From the NCBI GenBank assembly GCA_900315125.1, contig OMXT01000085.1, forward strand, positions 1 to 61,711: DNA of 61,711 nucleotides, given 5' to 3'. Both the position numbers and the translations under genes were made by a program. Shown here in pieces: positions 1 through 7,913 of the stretch. The stretch comes from an uncultured Eubacteriales bacterium (lineage in GTDB: Bacteria > Bacillota > Clostridia > Peptostreptococcales > Anaerovoracaceae). The notes below the pieces were generated by a model. That model saw only the letters and a program-made list of their open reading frames with translations. It was not told where the DNA came from and did not search any database. Positions within the stretch are counted from its first letter, which is position 1. Each line of letters begins with the position of its first letter.

Positions 1-139
1 AATCACCACGAAAACTACGGGGATCCGTGGTAATACAGCCACCCCGATGGTGAAAACCAGGGACTTGCCCGCATGCCGGATCGAATCGCCACGAAAACCA
101 CGGAGATTCGTGGCGATACAGCTATCCGACCGGTGAAAA
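1..139. repeat. Two direct copies of a ~56-bp hairpin-forming repeat
   Basis: Copy 1 (1-56) and copy 2 (84-139) align over their whole length, from the shared aatc start to the shared ggtgaaaa end. Each carries an inverted repeat: accacg (5-10) with cgtggt (26-31) in copy 1, and gccacgaa (88-95) with ttcgtggc (107-114) in copy 2. The closing pair changes from A-T to G-C, which is a compensatory change and suggests the RNA or cruciform structure is selected. More copies may lie left of the window edge. No function is recognised. Confidence 0.6.
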
Positions 140-144
140 TACAC

Positions 145-181
145 GATCCCGTCATTTAGCTGGCAGCGTTGCCACGGGATC
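145..181. other. Nested stem-loop upstream of the riboswitch promoter
   Basis: gatcccgt (145-152) is complementary to acgggatc (174-181), and inside it tggca (161-165) pairs with tgcca (170-174). The stem is strong, but only a short mixed T-run follows, so a terminator for a gene left of the window is possible but not convincing. Confidence 0.4.
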
Positions 182-263
182 CAAAGATTTTCTTAGCAAT
201 CCCTCTGTCGGCTCCTGAAAGTAACGTCCTGAAATAGTGATCTCTCACCTGAAATAATTTCCC

Positions 264-292
264 TTGCACTGGGGATTTTTTCGTGCTATCAT
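264..292 (+). promoter_or_regulatory. Sigma-A promoter for the Mn riboswitch/ATPase transcript
   Basis: TTGCAC (264-269) and TATCAT (287-292) are separated by exactly 17 bp. The predicted transcription start is near 299, about 20 nt before the conserved 5' end of the riboswitch. Confidence 0.65.
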
Positions 293-320
293 GCTTACAA
301 CAGAAGAACAGCATCCATTA

Positions 321-606
321 CTAAAGGGGAGTAGCTGGCTGGATCGGACGCAGTGCAGAGCCAATCAATTCATCGCAGGGATATCAGGTAGATCACAGAA
401 ATTTCCGTGCAGTACATAGTCGTCCGGTGCAGTAGTAATCAGCGTCAATACACGGCAGGGAGCAGGCGGCACAGGATGCCGGCGCGAGCAGAATCTCAGC
501 GCAGGCAGAATCTCAGCGCCGAAGGCTCCGGGATATGCCTGCGTTTACTTGAAACGGCAAGACTTTTAGGACAATATTTTTATTGCCCTGAGAGTCTTTT
601 TATTTT
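321..606 (+). promoter_or_regulatory. yybP-ykoY family Mn2+ riboswitch (long variant)
   Basis: The 5' element ctaaaggggagtagc (321-335) matches the family hallmark AAAGGGGAGUAG. The 3' element ggcaagacttttag (556-569) matches the conserved GGCAAGAC/CUUU side. ctaaag pairs with cttttag to form P1. This family binds Mn2+ and often precedes MntP or P-type ATPase metal exporters, which fits the gene downstream. The spacing between the two conserved ends, about 220 nt, is long for the family because of an inserted arm containing a 15-bp direct repeat (488-502 and 505-519). The 3' P1 strand also forms the 5' side of a terminator, predicting an ON switch: Mn2+ stabilises P1 and blocks termination. 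Confidence 0.82.
559..606 (+). terminator. Intrinsic terminator, riboswitch expression platform
   Basis: aagact (559-564) pairs with agtctt, and aggacaat with attgccct (one mismatch) forms the upper stem; a T-rich run follows. The 5' strand overlaps the P1 strand of the aptamer (563-569), so aptamer folding and termination are mutually exclusive. Confidence 0.75.
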
Positions 607-648
607 GCCCGGCAGGCATGACGATCGGGGAAACAGCAGGAGGGAAGA

Positions 649-3381
649 ATGAGCTACTATAACAAGACACCGGAAAAGATCATGCTGGAGTTCGGCTATT
701 GCAGGCAGCCGCAGGGGCAGGGCACAGCCCAGCAGGTCAGCGGGGAGAAAGGCTCTACACAGCCGCAGGGCACAGCGCAGGCAGTCGGCGGGGGGGAAGT
801 TTTCTCGGAAGGGCGGAAATTGGAGCAGCACCCGGTCCCGGTCCAGCCAGTCAGCTGGGAAGACGGCCTTAGCGAGGATCAGATCCGGAGCAGCCGAAAC
901 AAATACGGCAGCAATAAGCTTCAGGAGAAAAAGAAGAAAAGCAAGCTGCAGATCTTCGCGGAGCAGTTTAAGGATCTTCTGGTGATCATCCTGATCGTGG
1001 CGGCTCTGATCTCAGCGGCGACGGGGAGCATGGAGAGCACGGTGGTCATCATCGCCGTGCTGATCATGAATGCCATCCTGGGCACGGTTCAGACAATCAA
1101 GGCGGAGAAATCGCTGGAAAGTCTGAAGAAGCTCAGCTCCCCCACGGCCAAGGTAATCCGGGGCGGACAGCATCTTGTCATTCCTTCCGAGGAACTGGTC
1201 TGCGGGGATATTTTCCTGCTGGAAGCGGGAGATGTGGTGCCGGGAGACGGACGCATCATAGAGATTTATTCCCTGAAGGTCAATGAGAGCGCCCTGACCG
1301 GCGAGTCAGAGGCGGCGGAAAAGAGCGACGAACTGATAGATGAGGAGAAGGTCGCACTTGGGGATCAGAAAAACATGGTATTCTCCGGAACGCTGATTAC
1401 TTACGGCCGGGCAACGGTGATCACCACCGGCGTCGGACCCAGGACGGAGCTGGGCCGCATCGCGGGACTGATGAACGACACCAGTGAGCGCAAAACGCCG
1501 CTGCAGATCACCATGGATAACTTCAGCAAGCGGCTTTCCATCGGCATCATCCTGATCTGCCTCGCGGTGCTGGGTCTGAGCCTTTACCGGGGCATGCCGG
1601 TGCTGGACGCCATGCTCTTTGCCGTAGCTCTGGCAGTAGCGGCGATCCCGGAGGCGCTGACGTCTATCATCACCATATCGCTGGCTATCGGTACGTCCCG
1701 CATGGCGGAACACAACGCGATCATCAAGCAGCTGGAGGCAGTGGAGGGCCTGGGATGTGTTTCTGTCATCTGTTCCGATAAGACGGGAACACTGACTCAG
1801 AACCGCATGACCGTAGAGCACGAGCTGCCCTGGAAGGACGGCAGGGAGGAGATGCTCCGGGCATCCATCCTGTGCAACGATACCCGGGAGGCAGAAGGCC
1901 AGCTTGTGGGAGATCCCACCGAGACAGCCTTTGTTGCATACTATAAAACCCAGAGGGATGACTACGATCAGGTTATGGAAGACCTGTGGCGGCGCAGCGA
2001 GGTCCCCTTTGATTCGGACCGGAAGCTTATGAGCACGCTGCACAAGATCGGGCCCAAGTATGTCATGTATACCAAGGGCGCCCTGGACGTGATCCTGGCC
2101 AGGGCGGTCAATCTGACGGAGGAGGAAAAGAAGCAGGTCGCCCGACAGAATTACGACCTTTCTAACGACGGCCTGCGGGTGTTGGCCTTTGCACGCAAGG
2201 TCTATGATGACAATATCCAGCTGACGACGAACGAAGAATTCGATCTGGAATACCTGGGACTCATGGCTGAGGTGGATCCGCCCCGGCCGGAGTCGGCCCA
2301 GGCGGTGCAGGACTGCATCGCTGCGGGAATCAAGCCGATCATGATCACCGGGGATCATAAAGTCACGGCTTCCGCCATTGCCCGGAGGATCGGCATCATG
2401 AAGGAAGGGGATCTGGCAGTTACCGGGCCGGAGCTGGACGAGATGAGCGAGGATCAGCTCAGCGAGAAGCTGGAGCATATATCGGTGTACGCCCGTGTTT
2501 CCCCGGATAATAAGATCCGGATCGTCCGGGCTTGGCAGGAGAAGGGATCTATCGTAGCCATGACCGGCGACGGCGTCAATGACGGACCGGCGCTGAAGAG
2601 CGCCGATGTGGGCGTGGCTATGGGCATTACGGGAACAGAAGTGGCCAAGGACTCCGCGTCCATGATTCTGACGGACGACAACTTCGCCACGATCATCAAG
2701 TCTGTGCTGAACGGCAGAAACATCTATGCCAATATAAAGAATGCCATCCAGTACCTGCTGTCAGGCAACGCGGCGGGGATCATCGCGGTCCTCTATGCCT
2801 CCCTGATGGCACTGCCCATGCCCTTTACGGCAGTGCAGCTTTTGTTTATCAACCTGATCACAGACAGCCTGCCGGCACTGGCCATCAGCATGGAGCCTTC
2901 CAATCCGGCGCTGATCCACGACAAACCGAGACCGCGGGACGAGTCGGTGCTGAACGGTCAGACACTGAAGGAAGTCTGCGTTTACGGCATCCTCATTGCG
3001 GCGGCGACGATTGCGGCATATACCATCGGCCTGGGTGCCGGCATCGACGGCGTAGCGGCGGACGGCGTCAAGCTGGGAAGCGTGACGGCGTCCACCATGG
3101 CATTCTCCACGCTGTGTCTCGCACGGCTGTGGCACGGGTTCAACTGCAGGGGAAGAGAGAGCATATTCAAGCTGGGGCTGACAAGCAACATTTACACGAT
3201 CGGGGCTTTCGTGCTGGGGGCGCTGCTCCTGCATCTGCTCCTTCTCGTTCCGTTCCTCTCTCACCTGTTCAGCATCACACCGCTGGATCCTCATCTGCTG
3301 GGATGGGTATGGCTGCTTGCTTTCCTGCCTACGGTGGTGATCCAGATCATCAAGACGGTGAAATACAGGAATGAGGAATAA
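649..3381 (+). CDS. P-type cation-transporting ATPase (Mn2+/Ca2+ exporter type)
   Basis: This is a P2-type ATPase of 910 residues that pumps a divalent cation across the membrane at the cost of ATP. It has TGES (217-220, actuator domain), PEAL (334-337, M4 cation site), DKTGT with the phosphorylated D377, and TGDGVND (639-645), followed by the C-terminal membrane helices. The M4 motif PEALTSI, rather than PEGLP, is as I recall it in the YoaB/CaxP branch that exports Mn2+ or Ca2+. Control by a Mn2+ riboswitch supports manganese detoxification. The start has the SD aggaggga (638-645). The first ~75 residues are an extra Gln/Gly-rich segment with the repeated word QPQGTAQ/QPQGQGTAQ, not part of the usual fold. 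Substrate is inferred, not read directly. Confidence 0.9.
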   Translation: MSYYNKTPEKIMLEFGYCRQPQGQGTAQQVSGEKGSTQPQGTAQAVGGGEVFSEGRKLEQHPVPVQPVSWEDGLSEDQIRSSRNKYGSNKLQEKKKKSKLQIFAEQFKDLLVIILIVAALISAATGSMESTVVIIAVLIMNAILGTVQTIKAEKSLESLKKLSSPTAKVIRGGQHLVIPSEELVCGDIFLLEAGDVVPGDGRIIEIYSLKVNESALTGESEAAEKSDELIDEEKVALGDQKNMVFSGTLITYGRATVITTGVGPRTELGRIAGLMNDTSERKTPLQITMDNFSKRLSIGIILICLAVLGLSLYRGMPVLDAMLFAVALAVAAIPEALTSIITISLAIGTSRMAEHNAIIKQLEAVEGLGCVSVICSDKTGTLTQNRMTVEHELPWKDGREEMLRASILCNDTREAEGQLVGDPTETAFVAYYKTQRDDYDQVMEDLWRRSEVPFDSDRKLMSTLHKIGPKYVMYTKGALDVILARAVNLTEEEKKQVARQNYDLSNDGLRVLAFARKVYDDNIQLTTNEEFDLEYLGLMAEVDPPRPESAQAVQDCIAAGIKPIMITGDHKVTASAIARRIGIMKEGDLAVTGPELDEMSEDQLSEKLEHISVYARVSPDNKIRIVRAWQEKGSIVAMTGDGVNDGPALKSADVGVAMGITGTEVAKDSASMILTDDNFATIIKSVLNGRNIYANIKNAIQYLLSGNAAGIIAVLYASLMALPMPFTAVQLLFINLITDSLPALAISMEPSNPALIHDKPRPRDESVLNGQTLKEVCVYGILIAAATIAAYTIGLGAGIDGVAADGVKLGSVTASTMAFSTLCLARLWHGFNCRGRESIFKLGLTSNIYTIGAFVLGALLLHLLLLVPFLSHLFSITPLDPHLLGWVWLLAFLPTVVIQIIKTVKYRNEE

Positions 3382-3441
3382 GGGGCGGTCAAGGCTTTGT
3401 TATAAAGAACAAAAAACAACAAAAAACATTGTTAAAAATGC

Positions 3442-3470
3442 TTGATTTCCCCAAAACCATATGTTATGGT
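3442..3470 (+). promoter_or_regulatory. Promoter of the aromatic amino acid operon
   Basis: TTGATT (3442-3447) and TATGGT (3465-3470) are 17 bp apart. The predicted start near 3476 leaves about 17 nt before the leader-peptide ATG, containing the SD-like aaagaaagg (3482-3490). Confidence 0.55.
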
Positions 3471-3492
3471 TGTAGAGTAATAAAAGAAAGGC

Positions 3493-3594
3493 ATGGATCA
3501 GACAATGATGAATTTCGCATTTGCAGCAGAATATTATTATTACTACTTTTTCTTTAACAAGAAGAAGGACGTTTTGCTGCAAGGATCGAGATAA
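3493..3594 (+). CDS. Tyr/Phe-rich leader peptide of the aro operon attenuator (33 aa)
   Basis: This short gene encodes a 33-residue peptide with the uninterrupted run EYYYYYFFFN. The Tyr codons are at 3532-3546 (tat tat tat tac tac) and the Phe codons at 3547-3555 (ttt ttc ttt). Two more Phe codons precede the run, and there is no Trp codon. The stop is TAA at 3592-3594. It lies between a promoter and a strong terminator, immediately before aroF and the operon containing tyrA and pheA. This is the architecture of amino-acid attenuation leaders such as pheL or trpL: stalling on uncharged tRNA-Tyr or tRNA-Phe should permit readthrough. The peptide itself probably has no other job. Two in-frame ATGs (3505, 3508) are alternative starts that keep the run. 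Confidence 0.88.
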   Translation: MDQTMMNFAFAAEYYYYYFFFNKKKDVLLQGSR

Positions 3595-3663
3595 GGTCTG
3601 GAGTGCTTTCGGAAGATTATGTTAATCGGAGCCCCGCAGCAAGACGCTGCGGGGCGTTTTTTT
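3572..3663 (+). terminator. Attenuator: antiterminator segment plus intrinsic terminator
   Basis: The terminator has a perfect 10-bp stem, gccccgcagc (3631-3640) with gctgcggggc (3646-3655), a 5-nt loop and a T-run to 3663. A competing element, ttgctgc (3574-3580), is complementary to gcagcaa (3636-3642) and can be extended by a G-U and an A-U pair to 3572/3644. A ribosome stalled on the Tyr/Phe run (3532-3555) would leave 3572-3580 free to form the antiterminator; one reaching the stop codon at 3592 would cover it and allow termination. Confidence 0.8.
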
Positions 3664-3708
3664 CGTCACGAGCAGCCGCGGGAAAATCATTATACGGAGG
3701 AGAAGAAA

Positions 3709-4710
3709 ATGATTACGGTTTTAAAGGCAGGTACAACAGAAGAACAGAAAAGGATGCTGATCAAGTGGTTCGAAGATCAGGGGCTCCGGGTCACGGAATA
3801 TCAGGACGGGGACCAGACGGTGCTGGGACTGATCGGCGATATCAGCAAGATCGATGTGGAGATGCTGGAACTGCTGGATATCGTGGATCACGTGGCGCTG
3901 GTTTCGGAACCCTTCCGCAAGTCCAACCGGAAGTTCCATCCGGAAGATACCATCGTGGACGTGAACGGCGTTAAGATCGGCGGCGGGAACTTCGCGGTTA
4001 TCGCAGGACCCTGCTCGGTAGAGACGGAGGACCAGATCATAGAGGTCGCAGAGGCGGTGAAGAAGTCCGGGGCTACGCTGCTCCGGGGCGGCGCGTTCAA
4101 GCCCAGGACATCCCCCTATGATTTCCAGGGACTGAAGGCGGAGGGACTGCGGCTGCTGATGGAGGCGAAGCGGGTCACCGGTCTGCCGATTGTCACTGAG
4201 ATCATGAACCAGGATCATCTGGAACTCTTCGAGGATGTGGATGTGATCCAGGTCGGCGCGCGGAACATGCAGAACTTTGAACTGCTGAAGGAACTGGGCA
4301 AGCTGAAGAAGCCGATCCTCCTGAAGAGAGGCCTGGCCAATACCATCAAGGAGCTGCTCATGAGCGCCGAGTACATTATGTCCAACGGAAACGAAAACAT
4401 CATCCTCTGCGAAAGAGGTATCCGGACATTCGAGACCTACACCAGAAATACCCTGGATCTGTCCGTGATCCCGGTGCTCCACAAGCTGACCCATCTGCCG
4501 GTCATCGTCGACCCCAGTCACGCTACCGGCCATTCGGACCTGGTGGAGCCAATGGCAATGGCAGCCACAGCCGGAGGCGCCGACGGTCTGATGATCGAGG
4601 TCCACAACAATCCGCCCATGGCGCTGTGCGACGGAGCTCAGTCACTGACGCCGGCGGAGTTCGACGATACGATGCAGAAGGTCCGCAGGATCCGCGAAGT
4701 GGTACAATAG
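3709..4710 (+). CDS. aroF: 3-deoxy-7-phosphoheptulonate (DAHP) synthase
   Basis: This enzyme condenses phosphoenolpyruvate and erythrose 4-phosphate to DAHP, the first step of the shikimate pathway. The 333 residues have an N-terminal ferredoxin-like (ACT-related) regulatory domain (~1-70) joined to the catalytic barrel, as in the Thermotoga type. The barrel carries GPCSVE with C102, RGGAFKPRTSPYDFQG and DPSHATGHSD. The start at 3709 follows the SD cggagg (3695-3700). An upstream in-frame ATG at 3619 would run through the terminator and is rejected. It is the first structural gene behind the Tyr/Phe attenuator and is probably also feedback-inhibited through its N-terminal domain (family knowledge). 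Confidence 0.95.
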   Translation: MITVLKAGTTEEQKRMLIKWFEDQGLRVTEYQDGDQTVLGLIGDISKIDVEMLELLDIVDHVALVSEPFRKSNRKFHPEDTIVDVNGVKIGGGNFAVIAGPCSVETEDQIIEVAEAVKKSGATLLRGGAFKPRTSPYDFQGLKAEGLRLLMEAKRVTGLPIVTEIMNQDHLELFEDVDVIQVGARNMQNFELLKELGKLKKPILLKRGLANTIKELLMSAEYIMSNGNENIILCERGIRTFETYTRNTLDLSVIPVLHKLTHLPVIVDPSHATGHSDLVEPMAMAATAGGADGLMIEVHNNPPMALCDGAQSLTPAEFDDTMQKVRRIREVVQ

Positions 4711-4741
4711 AGAAAAGATTCGGAAGGAATGAGGTGATATT

Positions 4742-5611
4742 ATGGTTGTTGGTATCGTAGGACTTGGACTCATCGGCGGCTCCCTTGCTAAGGCATATAA
4801 GGAAGCGGGGGCCACGGTTTACGGGAAGGATACAAACGAGCTTGTCCAGCAGTTTGCTCTGATGGCGGAGGCAATCGACGGGGAACTGGATGACCGTACG
4901 ATCGGGGAATGCGACCTGATTCTCATCGCGGTCACGCCTCACAGCGCCGTCGCGTGGTTTACGGAAAACGCGCCGAAGATCGACAGGCGCACGATCACGA
5001 TCGACTGCTGCGGAACCAAGAGATATGTATGCCGCCATAACTTCCAGACGGCGGAGAAATACGGGCTGATCTATATGGGCGGCCATCCCATGGCAGGAAA
5101 AGAGCGGGGCGGGTTCAAATACAGTTCCGAGGATCTTTTCCGCAACGCGCCCTTTATCCTGGTTCCGGAGAAATGCGACAATATGGAGCTGATGGAGAAG
5201 GTCAAGAAGATGATCATGACGGCGGGCTTCGGCAGAGTCGGCGTTACTACGCCGGAGGAGCATGACCGGGTCATCGCCTTCACATCCCAGATGCCCCACG
5301 TGGTGTCCAATGGATTTATAAAGAGCGATACAGCTCTCGTGGACAGCCAGATGATCTCAGCGGGCAGTTATCAGGACTTCACCCGGGTCGCTTACCTGGA
5401 TGAGAAGATGTGGTCCGAACTCTTTCTTGAAAACCGCGACAACCTGATGCAGGAGATCCACCGGCTGATCTCGTCTCTGCAGGAATACGAGAACGCTCTG
5501 CGGGACGAAGATCGTGAGCAGCTGGAGAAGCTTCTGGCAGACGGCAAGGCAGCCAAGACGGCTGTCCTTGAAAAATGCGGGCCGGAGCAGATGAACGGAG
5601 AAGGACGATGA
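4742..5611 (+). CDS. tyrA: Prephenate dehydrogenase
   Basis: It oxidatively decarboxylates prephenate to 4-hydroxyphenylpyruvate, the tyrosine branch. The 289-residue protein begins with an NAD(P)-binding GLGLIGGS motif (7-14), and HPMAGKERGG supplies the probable catalytic His (H115). No C-terminal ACT domain is evident, so allosteric Tyr control must come from elsewhere; the leader-peptide attenuator could supply it. The SD gaggtga precedes the ATG. The stop overlaps the aroA start (ATGA), indicating translational coupling. Confidence 0.93.
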   Translation: MVVGIVGLGLIGGSLAKAYKEAGATVYGKDTNELVQQFALMAEAIDGELDDRTIGECDLILIAVTPHSAVAWFTENAPKIDRRTITIDCCGTKRYVCRHNFQTAEKYGLIYMGGHPMAGKERGGFKYSSEDLFRNAPFILVPEKCDNMELMEKVKKMIMTAGFGRVGVTTPEEHDRVIAFTSQMPHVVSNGFIKSDTALVDSQMISAGSYQDFTRVAYLDEKMWSELFLENRDNLMQEIHRLISSLQEYENALRDEDREQLEKLLADGKAAKTAVLEKCGPEQMNGEGR

Positions 5612-6879
5612 GCATATCGATCGACATCATTCCGTCCAAATCCTACGCTCATCGCCAGCTGGTCGCCGCAGCCCTTTCTGAAACACCCTGCAGTGTGGTG
5701 TGTGATTTCGCTTCCGAGGACATCGAGGCAACGAGAAAATGCCTGGCGGCGCTGGAGCCTTCTCTTTCGGGTCGGTCCGGGAACAAAGGCCTCACTGCCA
5801 GCGCCCCGGAAACAGACAGCATATGCACGCTTCCCTGCGGCGAAAGCGGATCTACGCTGCGGTTTCTGCTCCCCCTGGCAGGGGCTCTGGGAACTAAGGC
5901 CCGGTTCCTGACGCAGGGCAGACTGGCGGAGCGGCCCATGGATCCCCTGAGAGATGAACTGACCGTTCACGGATGTTCTCTCAGCGAACCGGGTGTTTCA
6001 CCTATTACTATTGAAGGGCAGTTAACGCCGGGGACGTATATGCTCCCGGGAAACGTATCCTCCCAGTTTATCACAGGGCTTCTCCTGGCGCTGCCTCTCC
6101 TGAAGAAAAAGAGCACTCTGGTCGTCACGGGGAAACTCCAGTCATCGCCTTATATCGACATTACGCTGGATGTGCTGAAGCAGTTCGGGATACAAATCGA
6201 GCAGGAAGTCCGCGAGAGCGGGCGGACATATGAGATCCCGGGGAATCAGCATTACCAGGGTCCGGAGCGGGTTATCACGGAAGGCGACTGGTCCGGCGCA
6301 GCCTTCTGGCTTGCAGCCGGCGCCATCGGCAGCGAGGCTGTGACCGTAAGAGGGCTGAATCCCCATTCTATGCAGGGAGACCGGCGGATCGCGGATGTGC
6401 TGAAGGATTTCGGCGCTTCGGTATTATGGTCGGAGGGAGAGATCACTGCAGAACCGTCGCATCTTCATGGAATCACTGTCGATATCTCAGAAATACCGGA
6501 TCTGGCGCCGGCTGTTGCACTGACAGCGGCTGTTGCGGAAGGCACGACGAGGATCGTCAACGGTCTTCGCCTCCGCATGAAGGAAAGCGACAGGATCCGG
6601 TCGATCTGCGCATCCCTGAAAGCCCTTGGAGCAGACATTACCGAAGAACCGGAGGGCATGACGATCCAGGGGACCGGCGGCAGACCGCTGGAGGGCGGAG
6701 CATGTGACTCCTTCGGCGACCACCGGATCGCCATGATGGAAGCTATCGCTTCGCTGGTATGCAGGAATCCCGTGAACGTTTCTGGAAGCGAAGCGGTCCG
6801 CAAGTCTTATCCCGGATTCTTCCAGGTCATGGAGGAGAAGGGAATGGCGGAGAACCTGAGAGCGGAAGAAATGAGGTAG
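5608..6879 (+). CDS. aroA: 3-phosphoshikimate 1-carboxyvinyltransferase (EPSP synthase)
   Basis: It transfers the enolpyruvyl group of PEP to shikimate 3-phosphate. The 423-residue protein has the N-terminal PSKSYAHR motif (K11), CGESGSTLRFLLPLAG in the PEP-binding region, RMKESDRI and the C-terminal DSFGDHRIAMM. The start at 5608 overlaps the tyrA stop and has the SD ggagaagg. An in-frame ATG at 5575 would lie inside tyrA without a ribosome site. The G-x-S-x-T segment reads GESGSTLR rather than the GNSGTTxR of E. coli, as in class II-like enzymes, so glyphosate tolerance is possible but not shown. Confidence 0.94.
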   Translation: MSISIDIIPSKSYAHRQLVAAALSETPCSVVCDFASEDIEATRKCLAALEPSLSGRSGNKGLTASAPETDSICTLPCGESGSTLRFLLPLAGALGTKARFLTQGRLAERPMDPLRDELTVHGCSLSEPGVSPITIEGQLTPGTYMLPGNVSSQFITGLLLALPLLKKKSTLVVTGKLQSSPYIDITLDVLKQFGIQIEQEVRESGRTYEIPGNQHYQGPERVITEGDWSGAAFWLAAGAIGSEAVTVRGLNPHSMQGDRRIADVLKDFGASVLWSEGEITAEPSHLHGITVDISEIPDLAPAVALTAAVAEGTTRIVNGLRLRMKESDRIRSICASLKALGADITEEPEGMTIQGTGGRPLEGGACDSFGDHRIAMMEAIASLVCRNPVNVSGSEAVRKSYPGFFQVMEEKGMAENLRAEEMR

Positions 6880-6881
6880 TT

Positions 6882-7865
6882 ATGTCATCAACGTTTGGAA
6901 ACAGAATCATCGTTTCTATCTTCGGAGAGTCCCACGGACCGGCTATCGGCGTGAATATCGACGGTCTTCCGGCAGGGCTTGCTGTGGATATGGACGCGCT
7001 GCAGGCTTTTCTGGACCGGCGGGCGCCGGGTCGGAACCGGTATTCAACGCCGAGAAAAGAAAGTGATCGGCCGACATTCCTGGCAGGAATCCGGGACGGT
7101 GTGACCTGCGGCACACCGGTGACGGCAGTGATCATGAATGATAACACCCGCTCCAGGGATTATGAGCAGATGAAGGATATCCCGAGGCCGGGACACGCGG
7201 ATTACGCTGCCCATATCAAATATGGAGGATATGAGGATTACCGGGGCGGCGGGCATTTTTCCGGGCGGCTGACAGCGCCCCTATGCATTGCCGGAGGCAT
7301 ATTTATCCAGGCTCTGGAGGCGAAGGGGATAAGGATCCAGGCCCGCATCCTGGAGATCGGCGGAAACCGGGAGGATCCCTGGGGCGAGATCGACCGCGCG
7401 AGAGAAGACCAGGATTCTGTGGGGGGCATCATAGAATGCACGGTCACAGGTATGCCTGCGGGCATCGGGGATCCCATGTTCGACGGTATGGAAAACCGGA
7501 TCGCCGCGGCGGTATTCGCCATCCCGGCAGTCAAGGGAATCGAGTTCGGCAGAGGATTCAACGCAGCCAGGATCCGTGGAAGTGAAAATAACGACGCTTT
7601 CTGCTATAAAGGCGAAAAAGTAGAAACAGTGACGAATAATCACGGAGGGATCCTGGGAGGTGTAACAAGCGGAATGCCCGTCGTATTCCGCGTGGCGTTT
7701 AAACCGACGCCCTCCATAGGAAAAGAACAGGACAGCATCAGTTATTCAAAGAAGAGCAGCGTAAAGATGGTTGTCACCGGGAGGCATGATCCCTGTATCG
7801 TGCCCCGGGCGGTCCCCTGTGTGGAGGCAGCGGCAGCGATCGCCATCGGTGACTTCATTATATAA
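6882..7865 (+). CDS. aroC: Chorismate synthase
   Basis: It converts EPSP to chorismate with reduced FMN as cofactor. The signature segments GESHGPAIGV, RPGHADYAAHIKYG, YRGGGHFSGRLT and GGVTSGMPVVFRVAFKPTPSIG are intact, as is the late GRHDPCIVPRAVPCVEA. At 327 residues it is somewhat shorter than the usual 350-390, but both ends look complete. The start at 6882 lies 2 nt after the aroA stop, with the SD gaggtag overlapping that stop. The flavin reductase needed to supply FMNH2 is not encoded nearby. Confidence 0.95.
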   Translation: MSSTFGNRIIVSIFGESHGPAIGVNIDGLPAGLAVDMDALQAFLDRRAPGRNRYSTPRKESDRPTFLAGIRDGVTCGTPVTAVIMNDNTRSRDYEQMKDIPRPGHADYAAHIKYGGYEDYRGGGHFSGRLTAPLCIAGGIFIQALEAKGIRIQARILEIGGNREDPWGEIDRAREDQDSVGGIIECTVTGMPAGIGDPMFDGMENRIAAAVFAIPAVKGIEFGRGFNAARIRGSENNDAFCYKGEKVETVTNNHGGILGGVTSGMPVVFRVAFKPTPSIGKEQDSISYSKKSSVKMVVTGRHDPCIVPRAVPCVEAAAAIAIGDFII

Positions 7866-7913
7866 GAAATAAGTTAAGATAATAATCAAAGAATAAACAG
7901 AGGAGAACAAAAA

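Noticed and set aside
1-139. CRISPR-like direct repeats
   Set aside because: Only two copies with divergent sequence and a ~27-bp spacer, and no cas genes; repeats are not identical as CRISPR repeats would be.
1306-2478. Long open frame on the minus strand within the ATPase gene
   Set aside because: It is antisense to a well-conserved gene, has no ribosome site and its protein has no recognisable pattern.
3400-3660. T-box or trp-type RNA-binding attenuator before aroF
   Set aside because: No T-box sequence (GGGTGGNACCGCG) or GAG/TAG repeats; the translated Tyr/Phe run explains the structure.
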